A DNA stretch of 14,460 nucleotides, from positions 1-14,460 of the forward strand of contig JABDKJ010000077.1 in assembly GCA_013002285.1 (NCBI GenBank), in the 5' to 3' direction. The notes beneath the pieces were generated by a model. The model did not search any database, was not told the origin of the DNA, and worked only from the letters and a program-made list of their open reading frames with translations. Of the stretch, positions 1 through 7,470 are shown piece by piece. Within the stretch, counting starts at the first letter, position 1. Each line of letters opens with the position of its first letter. The position numbers were made by a program, and so were the translations under genes. The stretch is from Flavobacteriales bacterium. Lineage in GTDB: Bacteria; Bacteroidota; Bacteroidia; Flavobacteriales; JABDKJ01.

Positions 1-2
1 GT

Positions 3-215
3 AGTGAAGGTTCTGCACCTATAGCTTTCGAGATCTTCAAGCAAGTCGGCACCCTCGGAAATCCCTTTGTATTCCTGATGGCTGGCGTAGTAACGGACTA
101 TACAGAAATAGGTTTAATATGGACCAACATCGGAAAGCGGACCGCGATCTGGCTGCCATTGATAACTGTACCTCAAGTAATGATCATTGCCTATTTGTTC
201 AATCAGTTCCTATAG
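3..215 (+). CDS. DUF318/ArsP-like permease, C-terminal end (5' truncated by window)
   Basis: Reading from base 3 gives 70 residues ending at TAG 213-215; the start lies before the window. The visible peptide begins SEGSAPIAFEIFKQVGTLG, continues through a hydrophobic stretch (NPFVFLMAGVVTDYTEIGLI) and ends with a second membrane segment near WLPLITVPQVMIIAYLFNQF. From memory of the family, this matches the C-terminal half-repeat of predicted permeases of the DUF318/UPF0718 (YraQ, ArsP) type, polytopic inner-membrane transporters; some members export organoarsenicals, but most have no known substrate. No substrate can be read from this fragment. Its last 17 bases overlap the end of the convergent symporter gene. 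Family assignment is fairly likely; function is not resolved. Confidence 0.75.
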   Translation, partial: SEGSAPIAFEIFKQVGTLGNPFVFLMAGVVTDYTEIGLIWTNIGKRTAIWLPLITVPQVMIIAYLFNQFL

Positions 216-1641
216 GACCTTTCTTGCTAGAGATCAAGAACATCCCAAGAAAAGTAAACAGTCCATTGTAGATCAATAGCTCGAAACCGATCTTTGGACC
301 CCAGAAATAAAGGACCGCACAGAGCGCAACGGACAAAACTGCCACGATCGGAACGTAGGTATCCATGACCTGTCGCTTGACGAAGAGCCCAAAGGCATAC
401 ATTCCCAAGAGAGGTCCGTAGGTAAAGCCTGCTACCTTGAACAAGCTGGAGATGACGCTGTCATCATTTATTTCATGAAATACGATAATGGTGATGAGCA
501 GAACAAAGCTCATTCCCAAGTGGATCTTCCAACGAAGTGCCTTTTGTTCTTTCTGTGTCTCTTTCTTGGCCTCAAGGATATCCACATAAAAAGAAGTAGT
601 TAGTGCAGTCAATGCAGAGTCTGCACTCGAGTATGCCGAAGCAATAAGTCCGAGAATAAAGAAGAGCGCAAGACCGATCCCCAATCCTGAATCCAAAGCG
701 ATAAGAGCGAAGAGGTTGTCCCTTTTTTCTGGAAGTGCTATACCCTCTGCACCAGCATAGATGTATAGTAAGGCACCAAGACCCAAGAAAAGAAGGTTCA
801 CGAAAACCAAGACCAGGGAAAAGGAGATCATGTTCTTCTGTGCGTCCTTTAAATTCTTGCAACTCAGGTTCTTCTGCATCATATCCTGATCCAACCCCGT
901 CATGACCACTGCAATGGCAGCACCTGTTAAGAATTGCTTGATGAAGTGTTTGCCATCTCTCAGGTCATCCATAAAGAACCATTTTGAATACTCCGACCCT
1001 CGAATGGTCTCTACGATCTCCCATCCACCAATGCCCATGGCTTTGGAAATAGCATAAATGGAAATCACCACGGCAATGAGCATGCATAGTGTTTGCAAGG
1101 TATCTGTCCAAATGATGGTCTTGATCCCTCCGCGAAAAGTATAGATCCAGATCAATGCAATGGTTATCAGCACGATCCAACCGAAGTCGAGCTGGTTCTT
1201 GAACACGAATTCATCGAGGACCAAAGCAACAAGGTACAGCCTGAATGAAGCCCCAATGATCCGCGAGATCAGAAAAAAGGTAGCTCCCGTTTTGTAGGAC
1301 GATCTTCCGAATCGTTCTTTCAGGTAACCGTAAATACTCGTCAACTGCATGCGGTAATAGAGCGGCAAGAGCACGAAGGCTATGATCGCGTAACCCAGCA
1401 AATAACCCAATACCATTTGCATGTATGAAAATTGGCTGGCTTCCACCCAGCCCGGAACAGAAATGAAAGTAACTCCACTAAGGCTGGCACCGATCATCCC
1501 AAAAGCAACGATATACCAAGGAGACTTACGGTTGCCTAAAAAGAATTCGGCATTGTCCCCTTTCTTAGAAGTAAGGAACGAAATGAGCAATAGCACGGCA
1601 AAATAGGCCAGTATTACCCCTATGATCAATTGCGAGCTCAA
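199..1641 (-). CDS. Sodium:solute symporter (SSS family), TTG start
   Basis: A 480-residue, very hydrophobic protein with roughly 13 membrane segments, the normal size and topology for the SSS family of Na+-coupled transporters. Supporting motifs are the TM1-2 region around residues 40-66 (SPWYIVAFGMIGASLSGVTF, then PGW) and the TM8 region near 334-350 (ASAYSSADSALTALTTSF), where SSS proteins bind the Na2 sodium ion through small and hydroxyl residues. The substrate cannot be read. The first possible start is TTG at 1641-1639, because an in-frame TAG lies two codons upstream. The next in-frame ATG is near residue 49 and would remove TM1, so TTG (residue 1, or the TTG at residue 5) is preferred. 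AGGA lies a few bases upstream. The gene is divergent from the DUF4197 gene and overlaps the permease tail to tail. Confidence 0.9.
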   Translation of the reverse strand: MSSQLIIGVILAYFAVLLLISFLTSKKGDNAEFFLGNRKSPWYIVAFGMIGASLSGVTFISVPGWVEASQFSYMQMVLGYLLGYAIIAFVLLPLYYRMQLTSIYGYLKERFGRSSYKTGATFFLISRIIGASFRLYLVALVLDEFVFKNQLDFGWIVLITIALIWIYTFRGGIKTIIWTDTLQTLCMLIAVVISIYAISKAMGIGGWEIVETIRGSEYSKWFFMDDLRDGKHFIKQFLTGAAIAVVMTGLDQDMMQKNLSCKNLKDAQKNMISFSLVLVFVNLLFLGLGALLYIYAGAEGIALPEKRDNLFALIALDSGLGIGLALFFILGLIASAYSSADSALTALTTSFYVDILEAKKETQKEQKALRWKIHLGMSFVLLITIIVFHEINDDSVISSLFKVAGFTYGPLLGMYAFGLFVKRQVMDTYVPIVAVLSVALCAVLYFWGPKIGFELLIYNGLFTFLGMFLISSKKGPIGTD

Positions 1642-1657
1642 ATCCTATTTCTTATGG

Positions 1658-1687
1658 CAAGTTTATTGTTAATGTACGAGTGACAAA
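1658..1687 (-). promoter_or_regulatory. Candidate promoter of the sodium:solute symporter
   Basis: On the minus strand, TTTG (1687-1684) is followed after 18 bases by TAAACTTG (1665-1658). This is one mismatch from the Bacteroidota -7 element TAnnTTTG, at close to the usual distance from the -33 TTTG/TTG. Transcription would begin near 1652 and leave a leader of about 10 bases before the TTG start at 1641. The match is by eye; no start site is proven. Confidence 0.45.
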
Positions 1688-1702
1688 TAAAGCCAACATT
1701 TG

Positions 1703-1734
1703 TTTGGGCTTTGTACATTCACAAAATATTTTTG
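1703..1734 (+). promoter_or_regulatory. Candidate promoter of the DUF4197-phosphorylase block
   Basis: TTTG at 1703-1706 and TATTTTTG at 1727-1734 are separated by 20 bases and match the Bacteroidota consensus TTTG-N~20-TAnnTTTG exactly. The -7 element ends only 4 bases before the ATG at 1739, so a transcript from here would start about at the start codon, which implies a leaderless or nearly leaderless mRNA. The A/T-rich context raises the chance of a random match. Confidence 0.4.
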
Positions 1735-1738
1735 AAAA

Positions 1739-2482
1739 ATGAAATTTATTAGACCCCTTATATTCTTTTTTATCATCGCTAGTTTTTCTTGCACGAACCA
1801 AGAGATCTTAGGTGCACTCGGTAAAACCGGGGAAGTGCTAGGAGGCGAAGACAATGCACTTACCAATACAGAAGTGATCGCAGGTTTGAAGCAAGCACTC
1901 AGCATTGGCGCTGAAAATTCAACGGCCCTTACTTCTAAAGAAGATGGCTTTTACAAGAATCCATTGATCGTCATTCCATTCCCGGAGGAAGCCATAAAAG
2001 TGAAGAACACATTGATGGATATCGGTTTTGAGAATCACGTGAACAAATTTGAAATGGTGATGAACCGTGCAGCTGAAGAAGCAACCAAGGAAGCCGCGGT
2101 CATTTTCGTGAATGCGATTACTTCTATGAGTATTCAGGACGGATTCAACATCCTGAAAGGTGGAAAAGGTGCGGCAACGGATTTCTTAAAGAATGCAACA
2201 CGCGCACAATTGGTCAATAGTTTTTCGCCAAAGGTGGAAACGGCCATTGAGACCGTGGAGCTCGGAAAATACTGGGAACCACTCATCATGAAATACAATC
2301 AGGTAAATGCCTTGAACCCTTTTGGATCGGGAGACGACATTAACCCAAACCTCAACGACTATGTCACCAACAGGGCTATAGATGGCTTGTTCACCATGGT
2401 GGAAAAGGAAGAGGACAAGATCAGGGAAGACCCGGCTGCGAGAGTTACAGACCTCCTAAAAAAGGTTTTTTCGCAGCAATGA
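1739..2482 (+). CDS. DUF4197 domain-containing lipoprotein
   Basis: A 247-residue protein with an N-terminal lipoprotein signal: MKFIRPLIFFFIIASFSC, with the lipobox cysteine at residue 18, so it is expected to be lipidated and held in the envelope. The rest matches my recollection of DUF4197 proteins: a helical body with an LKQALSIGAENS region near residues 50-60, IPFPEEAIKVKNTL near 80, an alanine-rich EEATKEAAVIFVNAITSMSI near 112-132, and a C-terminal YVTNRAIDGLFTMVEKEEDKIR segment. No enzymatic function is known for the family. The stop codon overlaps the ATG of the next gene (ATGA at 2479-2482), so translation of the two is probably coupled. No clear ribosome binding site precedes the ATG, and a promoter-like -7 element ends 4 bases before it. 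Confidence 0.88.
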   Translation: MKFIRPLIFFFIIASFSCTNQEILGALGKTGEVLGGEDNALTNTEVIAGLKQALSIGAENSTALTSKEDGFYKNPLIVIPFPEEAIKVKNTLMDIGFENHVNKFEMVMNRAAEEATKEAAVIFVNAITSMSIQDGFNILKGGKGAATDFLKNATRAQLVNSFSPKVETAIETVELGKYWEPLIMKYNQVNALNPFGSGDDINPNLNDYVTNRAIDGLFTMVEKEEDKIREDPAARVTDLLKKVFSQQ

Positions 2483-3375
2483 ACATCTCCTCTGCACTGT
2501 CAAATAATAATTTAGAGGCTTCTGAGCTTCCGCTGAATGGAGACGGCTCAATATATCATTTGGCCCTCTTTCCGGAGGATATTGCCGAGACGATCCTGGT
2601 TGCGGGAGACCCTGCCCGTGCTAAGAAGATCGCATCTTATTTCGACAAGATAGAGCTAGAGAAAAGCAATCGTGAGTTCCACACGTACACGGGAACGCTC
2701 AATGGAAAGCGTCTAACGACCATGAGCACAGGCATTGGAACCGATAACATAGACATTGCACTTCAGGAATTGGATGCCTTGGCCAACATAGACCTGGAGA
2801 AAAGAGAAATAAGAAAGGAGCACAAGAGCCTTTCACTGATCAGACTAGGTACATGCGGGGCATTACAAGAGGACATACCTGTAGACACGCTGGTGGCGAG
2901 TAAATATGGACTGGGCTTTGACGGTTTGCTCAATTACTACAAAACAGACTATTCCAAGAACGAGATCTCTATACGGGATGCTTTCATCGCACACACTTCC
3001 TATCCCATGCAGTGGGCAAAGCCCTATGTGGTAGAGGGAGATCAGGACCTACGTTTGAATCTCGCATACGACCTGGTAACAGGGATCACGGCTACAGCCA
3101 GCGGTTTCTATGGCCCTCAAGGCCGGGAACTCAGACTTCCAAAGTATCACGAAGACATGAACGATCTCATCGCCAGTTTTGAATGGCAGAAAGAAAAGAT
3201 CCTCAATTACGAAATGGAGACCTCCGCGCTCTATGGATTATGTGCCAGTTTGGGTCATAAAGCCACCACGATCTGCGCAGTGATCGCCAACCGATCGCGC
3301 AAAGAGAAGTCTAAAGACTACAAAAAGACCGTCCAATTAATGATAGAGATGGTTTTGGAAAGATCAACACAATAG
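2479..3375 (+). CDS. Nucleoside phosphorylase, uridine-phosphorylase-like
   Basis: A 298-residue cytoplasmic enzyme of the PNP/UDP phosphorylase (NP-I) family, which splits a nucleoside with phosphate into base and (deoxy)ribose 1-phosphate. Visible motifs in order: phosphate-binding GDPAR at 43-47, STGIGTDN at 83-90, RLGTCG at 122-127 (the RIGTTG position of E. coli Udp), FYGPQGR at 210-216, and ribose-binding YEMETSALYG at 244-253. The Gln-x-Arg pair (Q214, R216) resembles the uracil-recognising residues of uridine phosphorylases, which favours pyrimidine salvage over purine; this is inference. The length is somewhat above the roughly 250 residues of E. coli Udp, with an N-terminal extension of about 20 residues and an insert near 103-116. 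The start overlaps the DUF4197 stop by 4 bases. Confidence 0.88.
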   Translation: MNISSALSNNNLEASELPLNGDGSIYHLALFPEDIAETILVAGDPARAKKIASYFDKIELEKSNREFHTYTGTLNGKRLTTMSTGIGTDNIDIALQELDALANIDLEKREIRKEHKSLSLIRLGTCGALQEDIPVDTLVASKYGLGFDGLLNYYKTDYSKNEISIRDAFIAHTSYPMQWAKPYVVEGDQDLRLNLAYDLVTGITATASGFYGPQGRELRLPKYHEDMNDLIASFEWQKEKILNYEMETSALYGLCASLGHKATTICAVIANRSRKEKSKDYKKTVQLMIEMVLERSTQ

Positions 3376-3464
3376 TGGTGAAAATTAGGGGCCACGCCTG
3401 GGAAGCACCTTCGCTTTATCCCTTAATTCGTATTCAAGCATTTTTAACACAAAAAAACCAATTT

Positions 3465-4355
3465 ATGACCGCTGACAACACAAGCGCACTTATCAGCATG
3501 ATCGAAGATCCGGACGTGGAGATCTACGATCAAGTGAAGAAAGATATCCTTAATATAGGTAGAAAGACCATTCCCTATTTAACGGAGTTCAAACTGGATC
3601 ATCCGGAAAGCGACATCATCAATAAACGTGTGGACGCCTTGATCAACGACCTAAAGTCTTTAGGAATTGAAGAGGCTTTAAATGACTGGTTATCAACTAA
3701 TAATGACGATCTACTGGAAGGTGTACTTTTAGTGGCTAAATATCAATATCCAGAACTGAATAGCGATGAAGTGAAACGCGAACTGGCCAAGATGCGTCAG
3801 GATATCTGGTTGGAATTATGCGAAAATTTAACGGCATTCGAAAAGGTGAACGTGATCAACCACATCCTTTTTGAAGTGTATGGTTTTGCCGGAAGCAAAA
3901 AGAATTATCACGCTCCTAAAAATAGCTTTATCAATGCTGTGCTTGAAACAAAATCAGGGAATCCATTGTCACTGGCGATCATCTATATGATCCTTGCGCA
4001 AAGTCTGGACATTCCTGTTTATGGCGTAAACCTTCCTAACCACTTCATTCTCGCTTACAAGGATGAAAATATGATCATTGAGGAACTGAGGGAATTCGAG
4101 CCAGATATTGACCATACAGAGGATGTGCTTTTCTACATCAATCCATTTAGCAATGGCTCTATCTTGCACAAATCGCAGATCAACAATTTCTTACAGCATT
4201 TAGAGTTAGAGCCAGAACCAAAACACTTCAAACCCTGCTCTAACGTAGAGATCGTAAGGCGTTTGTTCAACAACCTGGTTTATGCTTACCAAAAGCTGGG
4301 TTATACCGATAAGGTGGATGAAGTGATCAAGATCGCTTCAGTGCTGAAGAGTTAA
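3465..4355 (+). CDS. SirB1/transglutaminase-like family protein with C-terminal TPR-like region
   Basis: A 296-residue protein of the SirB1 (YchA, UPF0162) type. A helical N-terminal region resembling a HEAT-like repeat (residues 8-45, SMIEDPDVEIYDQVKKDIL) is followed by the transglutaminase-like core at about 85-225, with NSFINAVLETKSGNPLSLAI, LDIPVYGVNLPNHFILAY and an acidic loop, then a TPR-like helical end (NLVYAYQKLGYTDKVDEVIK). The family's molecular role is not established, and I see no convincing catalytic cysteine. The frame is open back to a GTG at 3375, but the start at ATG 3465 is preferred: the 30 codons before it (LYPLIRIQAFLTQKNQ...) do not look like the family, whereas MTADNTSALISMIEDP does. 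A diverged partial copy of the last 83 codons lies at 6530-6781. The T9SS cargo gene converges 24 bases downstream. Confidence 0.85.
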   Translation: MTADNTSALISMIEDPDVEIYDQVKKDILNIGRKTIPYLTEFKLDHPESDIINKRVDALINDLKSLGIEEALNDWLSTNNDDLLEGVLLVAKYQYPELNSDEVKRELAKMRQDIWLELCENLTAFEKVNVINHILFEVYGFAGSKKNYHAPKNSFINAVLETKSGNPLSLAIIYMILAQSLDIPVYGVNLPNHFILAYKDENMIIEELREFEPDIDHTEDVLFYINPFSNGSILHKSQINNFLQHLELEPEPKHFKPCSNVEIVRRLFNNLVYAYQKLGYTDKVDEVIKIASVLKS

Positions 4356-4379
4356 GCAAGTTTTTTACTTCTTATGAAG

Positions 4380-5366
4380 TTAATTGGCTTTGACCAAACG
4401 ACTTTGATCGATCCTCTTCCCGTTCCTTAATAACGCGATGATGTATACACCTGAAGGTATATCTGAAAGGTCTAGTATTTCAAAAGTTGCATTGTTGACC
4501 CGGCCATAATGCACCATTTTCCCGCTCACATCATATATCTCCAGTTCGATCTCTCCTCTCTGCGTGTTGATGGCACTAAGGTCAACTAATAATTCATCCT
4601 GAAAAGGATTGGGATAGACAGTGATGATCTGCCCCATATACGTATCAAAGTTGACTGAAAGGACATCTGAATATTCATAGCTGCCATCAAGGTCTATCAT
4701 CTTCAATCGATAATAGAACAAAGAACCTTGCTCTGTTCCATTGGAAATATCTTTGTCCAAATAACTATATGAAATCGGTGAAGAACTGTTGCCTGCAGCT
4801 GAGACATCATCGACAAAGATCCAATTCAGACCATCAACACTTCGTTCTATTCTATACAGATCGCTATTTATCTCAGTATGGCTAGTCCAATCCAATTCAG
4901 TGCTGTTTGCGTCATATGGTTTCACATTGAATGAAGAAAGGAATATGGGAAGTGTCGTATTACCTGTTGTTAATGGGGACGGAGACTGGTAGAGCCCCCC
5001 CGCTGAATAAGCCATCCAAAAAAAGAAGTAAAAATTGCAGTCCACAAGGCCCGTAAAGTTGTATGTGAAAGGTCCGGAGCCTGACATTCCAACAAAAACC
5101 CCACCACCCAAATGCAGTTGAGGAACAAGAGCCGGTGGAAGAGGTGTAGAGAACGTGACCGTCAATGTCGCAGAGGTCGGAGGGTCATCGCATTCTACAA
5201 CAAAATCAAAAGAATATTGACTAGAATTTCCAAACGTAACAATTCCAGAATAGGTCTGTGCTACAATTTCGCAATTATAGAAAAGTAGTGCAGAGAACAA
5301 AAATAAGATCTTTGTTCCGCAAGGCAATAAAGGCAATATCTTTTTTGACTCATTTATCAATTCCAT
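4380..5366 (-). CDS. Secreted protein with T9SS type A sorting domain
   Basis: A 328-residue secreted protein. The N-terminus has a long basic region, a hydrophobic core (KILFLFSALLFYNCEIVAQ) and a likely signal peptidase cut after VAQ, near residue 37. Residues 38-135 are a Ser/Thr/Gly-rich beta-type region without a family I recognise; 140-240 look like an FN3-like repeat common in these proteins (IFLSSFNVKP..., ELDWTSHTEINSDLYRIERS, FYYRLKMIDLDGSYEYSDV). The last ~80 residues are the Por secretion (type A) sorting domain: ITVYPNPFQDELLVDL, then IYDVSGKMV, then LSDIPSGVYIIALL. Such domains direct export by the type IX system and are removed or anchored at the surface. The cargo function is unknown. 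It is a single gene between convergent and same-strand neighbours, with no adjacent partner protein. Confidence 0.9.
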   Translation of the reverse strand: MELINESKKILPLLPCGTKILFLFSALLFYNCEIVAQTYSGIVTFGNSSQYSFDFVVECDDPPTSATLTVTFSTPLPPALVPQLHLGGGVFVGMSGSGPFTYNFTGLVDCNFYFFFWMAYSAGGLYQSPSPLTTGNTTLPIFLSSFNVKPYDANSTELDWTSHTEINSDLYRIERSVDGLNWIFVDDVSAAGNSSSPISYSYLDKDISNGTEQGSLFYYRLKMIDLDGSYEYSDVLSVNFDTYMGQIITVYPNPFQDELLVDLSAINTQRGEIELEIYDVSGKMVHYGRVNNATFEILDLSDIPSGVYIIALLRNGKRIDQSRLVKAN

Positions 5367-5445
5367 TGAGCTTGTACTTGCTAATATACAAAATATTCAG
5401 GGTGTATTTAAGACACTATGTATGAAGGCCATCTAAATTACTGCA

Positions 5446-6435
5446 CTAACCCATCTTAATGATCGCTCTTCCGCCCTTTCGTTCTTCTACATGCAAATGC
5501 GCTTCTGCAATACTCTCTAAGGTATATTCCTGACCGATATCCAATCCTGACCAACCCTCGCTCAAAGCCTCCGTAAGATCATTTATTGCGGCAATTTTCA
5601 CTTCTTGTGAAAGATCATCGCTTCCTAAAAAATACACAGAAATGTTCGAGAAGACCAGTTGCCAAAATGGAATGTTGGCAGGATCATCATTTGTAGCATA
5701 AGTCGCAATAGAACCTCCTTGCTTTAGAATTGCAACATCCGTCTCAATATTGGCTGCAAAGGCCACCTCCACAATATGGTCAATGCCTTCTGGAGTATCA
5801 GCCAAAATTTTTTCTTTTAGCGTTCCATCGGCCAGATATACAGAACTTGCGCCCGCTGTTTTGGCTACTTCAATTTCTTCTTTTTTTCTAACTGTAGCGA
5901 TCACTCTTGCCCCCGCCTTTACGGCCATCGCAATAGCGCATTGACCTACAGCTCCACTTCCACCTTGAACCAATATGACCTGTTCCTGGCGATCTACCCT
6001 GACACTATTGCTTCCCACATTAATCGATCGATGAGCTGTAATTCCAGGAATTCCCATTTGTGCGGCCTGCCTGATATCGACCCTATGGCCTATTTCAATT
6101 GCATTCTGAACGGGCACACAGCAGAATTCCGCAGCTGTTCCATATTGCCGATAGGATTGAGCACCAAAACACAAAACTTTTTTCCCTATCCAGCTTTCAT
6201 CAACCCCTTCTCCGATCTTGCTGACAACACCGGCACCATCGCTATGCGGAACGATCAGGTCATAAGGCATACCAACTCCAAAAGCATCTGAGCGCTTTTT
6301 TACCTCCCCCGGGTTTACAGCAGAGTATTCAATTTTGATCTGGACCTCATCTTCCTTAGGAAGGATCTCCTCAATATTCCCGATTTGTAATACTTCTCTG
6401 GCATTCCCTTGTTTCGTGTAGTATGCAGCTTTCAT
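5446..6435 (-). CDS. Zinc-independent quinone oxidoreductase-like MDR protein
   Basis: A 329-residue medium-chain dehydrogenase/reductase. The N-terminal GroES-like domain (MKAAYYTKQGNAREVLQIG, VNPGEVKKR near 40, PHSDGAGVVSKIGEGV at 63-78) precedes a Rossmann NADPH-binding domain with QGGSGAVGQCA at 157-167. The order and motifs match NADPH:quinone reductases of the zeta-crystallin type. The catalytic zinc ligands of alcohol dehydrogenases are absent: HSDGAG stands where GHE would be, and there is no structural-zinc Cys cluster. It is expected to transfer hydride from NADPH to quinones or alpha,beta-unsaturated carbonyls; the exact substrate is unknown. It stands alone, 79 bases upstream of the T9SS gene on the same strand. 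An SDR reductase and an HxlR regulator lie 2 kb away and may belong to the same stress response; this is inference. Confidence 0.88.
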   Translation of the reverse strand: MKAAYYTKQGNAREVLQIGNIEEILPKEDEVQIKIEYSAVNPGEVKKRSDAFGVGMPYDLIVPHSDGAGVVSKIGEGVDESWIGKKVLCFGAQSYRQYGTAAEFCCVPVQNAIEIGHRVDIRQAAQMGIPGITAHRSINVGSNSVRVDRQEQVILVQGGSGAVGQCAIAMAVKAGARVIATVRKKEEIEVAKTAGASSVYLADGTLKEKILADTPEGIDHIVEVAFAANIETDVAILKQGGSIATYATNDDPANIPFWQLVFSNISVYFLGSDDLSQEVKIAAINDLTEALSEGWSGLDIGQEYTLESIAEAHLHVEERKGGRAIIKMG

Positions 6436-6935
6436 TGTATTCTATTTTTGTGAATGTTGACACAGTTAATTTGATGATAAAACCGATGCTATCCAAAAAC
6501 GGATAGACAGGTCAACGCGATCTATCTATGACATTGACCATATAGAAGATGTACTTTTCTGCATCAATCCCTTTAGCAATAGCTCTATACGGCACAAATC
6601 GCAGACAAATAATATCTTACAACATCTTGACCTGAAGCCAGAACCAAGACACTTCAAACCCTGCTCTAACGTAGAGATCGTAAGGCGATTGTTCAACAAC
6701 CTGGTCTACGCATATCAAAAGTTGGGTTATACCGAGAAGGAGGATGAAGTGATCAAGATCGCTTCTGTGCTGAAGGGTTAGGCCTTCGATGGGTCATGCC
6801 CATAGAATAAGTTCTCCAGAACAGGATCGATCTGGATAGAATATCCTTACTTAGTTCATATCTTGTAAAATGATACCTTGGCCAGGTAAGGCCTTGGCGA
6901 TCACAGCCTGAATTAATTCTGATATCATTGACACT
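6436..6935. other. 500-bp stretch without an intact gene
   Basis: Between the start of the quinone oxidoreductase gene and the PH-like membrane protein gene, the only recognisable content is the SirB1-like gene remnant at 6530-6781. The 94 bases before it contain a short inverted repeat, TATCC AAAAAC GGATA (6490-6505), of unclear meaning. The 154 bases after it contain TCCAGA (6815-6820) paired with TCTGGA (6831-6836) and no convincing coding sequence. I see no transposon ends, no tRNA and no clear promoter. Confidence 0.6.
6530..6781 (+). pseudogene. Truncated duplicate of the SirB1-like gene (last 83 codons)
   Basis: These 252 bases align without any gap to 4104-4355, the end of the SirB1-like gene, including the stop codon (TAG here, TAA there). 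I count 33 base differences (about 87% identity) and 12 amino-acid differences in 83 residues. Similarity begins at the DID of DIDHxEDVLF and stops just after the stop codon; flanking bases on either side do not match. The frame remains open back to a TAA at 6467-6469, but no ATG, GTG or TTG occurs in frame before the homologous part, and the whole N-terminal helical region and most of the transglutaminase-like core are missing. It is therefore read as a non-functional remnant of a former full copy or of a partial segmental duplication. Confidence 0.88.
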
Positions 6936-7469
6936 ATGATCTATCTCAACAACGAAAAAAAACTCTGGGAGTCTAAAAATAAGCACTTACAGTTAACGAC
7001 CCATCGACTGAGGGAAGTGAAGAAAAGCATTTTTGGGAGCACCATTAAAAGCATCATGCTTAACGAATTAACGGCTTGTGAATTACACACAAGCAAGGAG
7101 CCTCACTTTCTCAGAAAAGGGATCACTTATTTCATACTTCTGAATATCAGTGTTTTCTTACTCAATAAATATTTGTTTGATGCAGAATTGATAAAAAAAC
7201 TATTTGGCGATGTACACATTGGACCGAATGGGGCGGGGCTGGTGTTCTACATTTCATTGGCGATCTTGATCATATTCATTGCACTCTTTATGTTCTCCTA
7301 TAAAAAGACCTTTACTTTTCACTCAGCGGGCATGAGCATAAACTTTCAATTGAGATGGCTTGACTTCGAAGAGCGAGAAAGCTTTATCAGCAAAGTGGAA
7401 GCAGCCAAAGAAGATCGACTACAACAACTTTTCACAGCGCAGAACAAGAACTCCAAAGACCAAGGATAA
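6936..7469 (+). CDS. Small membrane protein, possibly PH-like domain
   Basis: A 177-residue protein of unknown function. Residues 5-60 (NEKKLWESKNKHLQLTTHRL, IMLNELTACELHTSKEPH) have the pattern of bacterial PH-like (bPH) domains, where a strand ending in LTxxR is followed by a turn and a strand after an L-x-E/D-I/L-T segment; this is a weak, by-eye match. Two membrane helices follow at about 62-79 (ITYFILLNISVFLLNKYL) and 103-121 (VFYISLAILIIFIALFMFS). A soluble C-terminal region has another amphipathic strand pattern and a helix (ERESFISKVEAAKEDRLQQ). The start ATG at 6936 lacks an obvious ribosome binding site. The stop is separated by only one base from the GTG of the next gene, so the two form a transcription unit. 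Confidence 0.7.
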   Translation: MIYLNNEKKLWESKNKHLQLTTHRLREVKKSIFGSTIKSIMLNELTACELHTSKEPHFLRKGITYFILLNISVFLLNKYLFDAELIKKLFGDVHIGPNGAGLVFYISLAILIIFIALFMFSYKKTFTFHSAGMSINFQLRWLDFEERESFISKVEAAKEDRLQQLFTAQNKNSKDQG

Positions 7470-7470
7470 C

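Noticed and set aside
3375..3464. GTG-started N-terminal extension of the SirB1-like protein
   Set aside because: The 30 extra codons do not resemble the family's N-terminus, and the ATG at 3465 gives the expected beginning.
4336..4366. Possible terminator: CTTCA-GTGC-TGAAG followed later by T6 after the SirB1-like gene
   Set aside because: The small stem lies inside the coding end, and 11 bases separate it from the T run, so it does not have the form of an intrinsic terminator.
6490..6505. TATCC-AAAAAC-GGATA inverted repeat upstream of the SirB1 remnant as a transposon end or attachment site
   Set aside because: A 5-bp stem is common by chance, no matching copy is seen at the other side of the remnant, and no recombinase gene is present.
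6851..6928. A 25-codon minus-strand open frame (begins MISELIQAVIAKALPG) in the gene-poor region
   Set aside because: The composition looks protein-like, but it is very short, has no ribosome binding site or promoter I can recognise, and matches no family I know. It could be the remnant end of a gene, but this cannot be supported.
7360..7470. Upstream ATG extension of the PepSY-like protein overlapping the PH-like gene
   Set aside because: It would put 37 basic residues in front of a clear signal peptide; the GTG at 7471, with AAGGA before it, fits far better.
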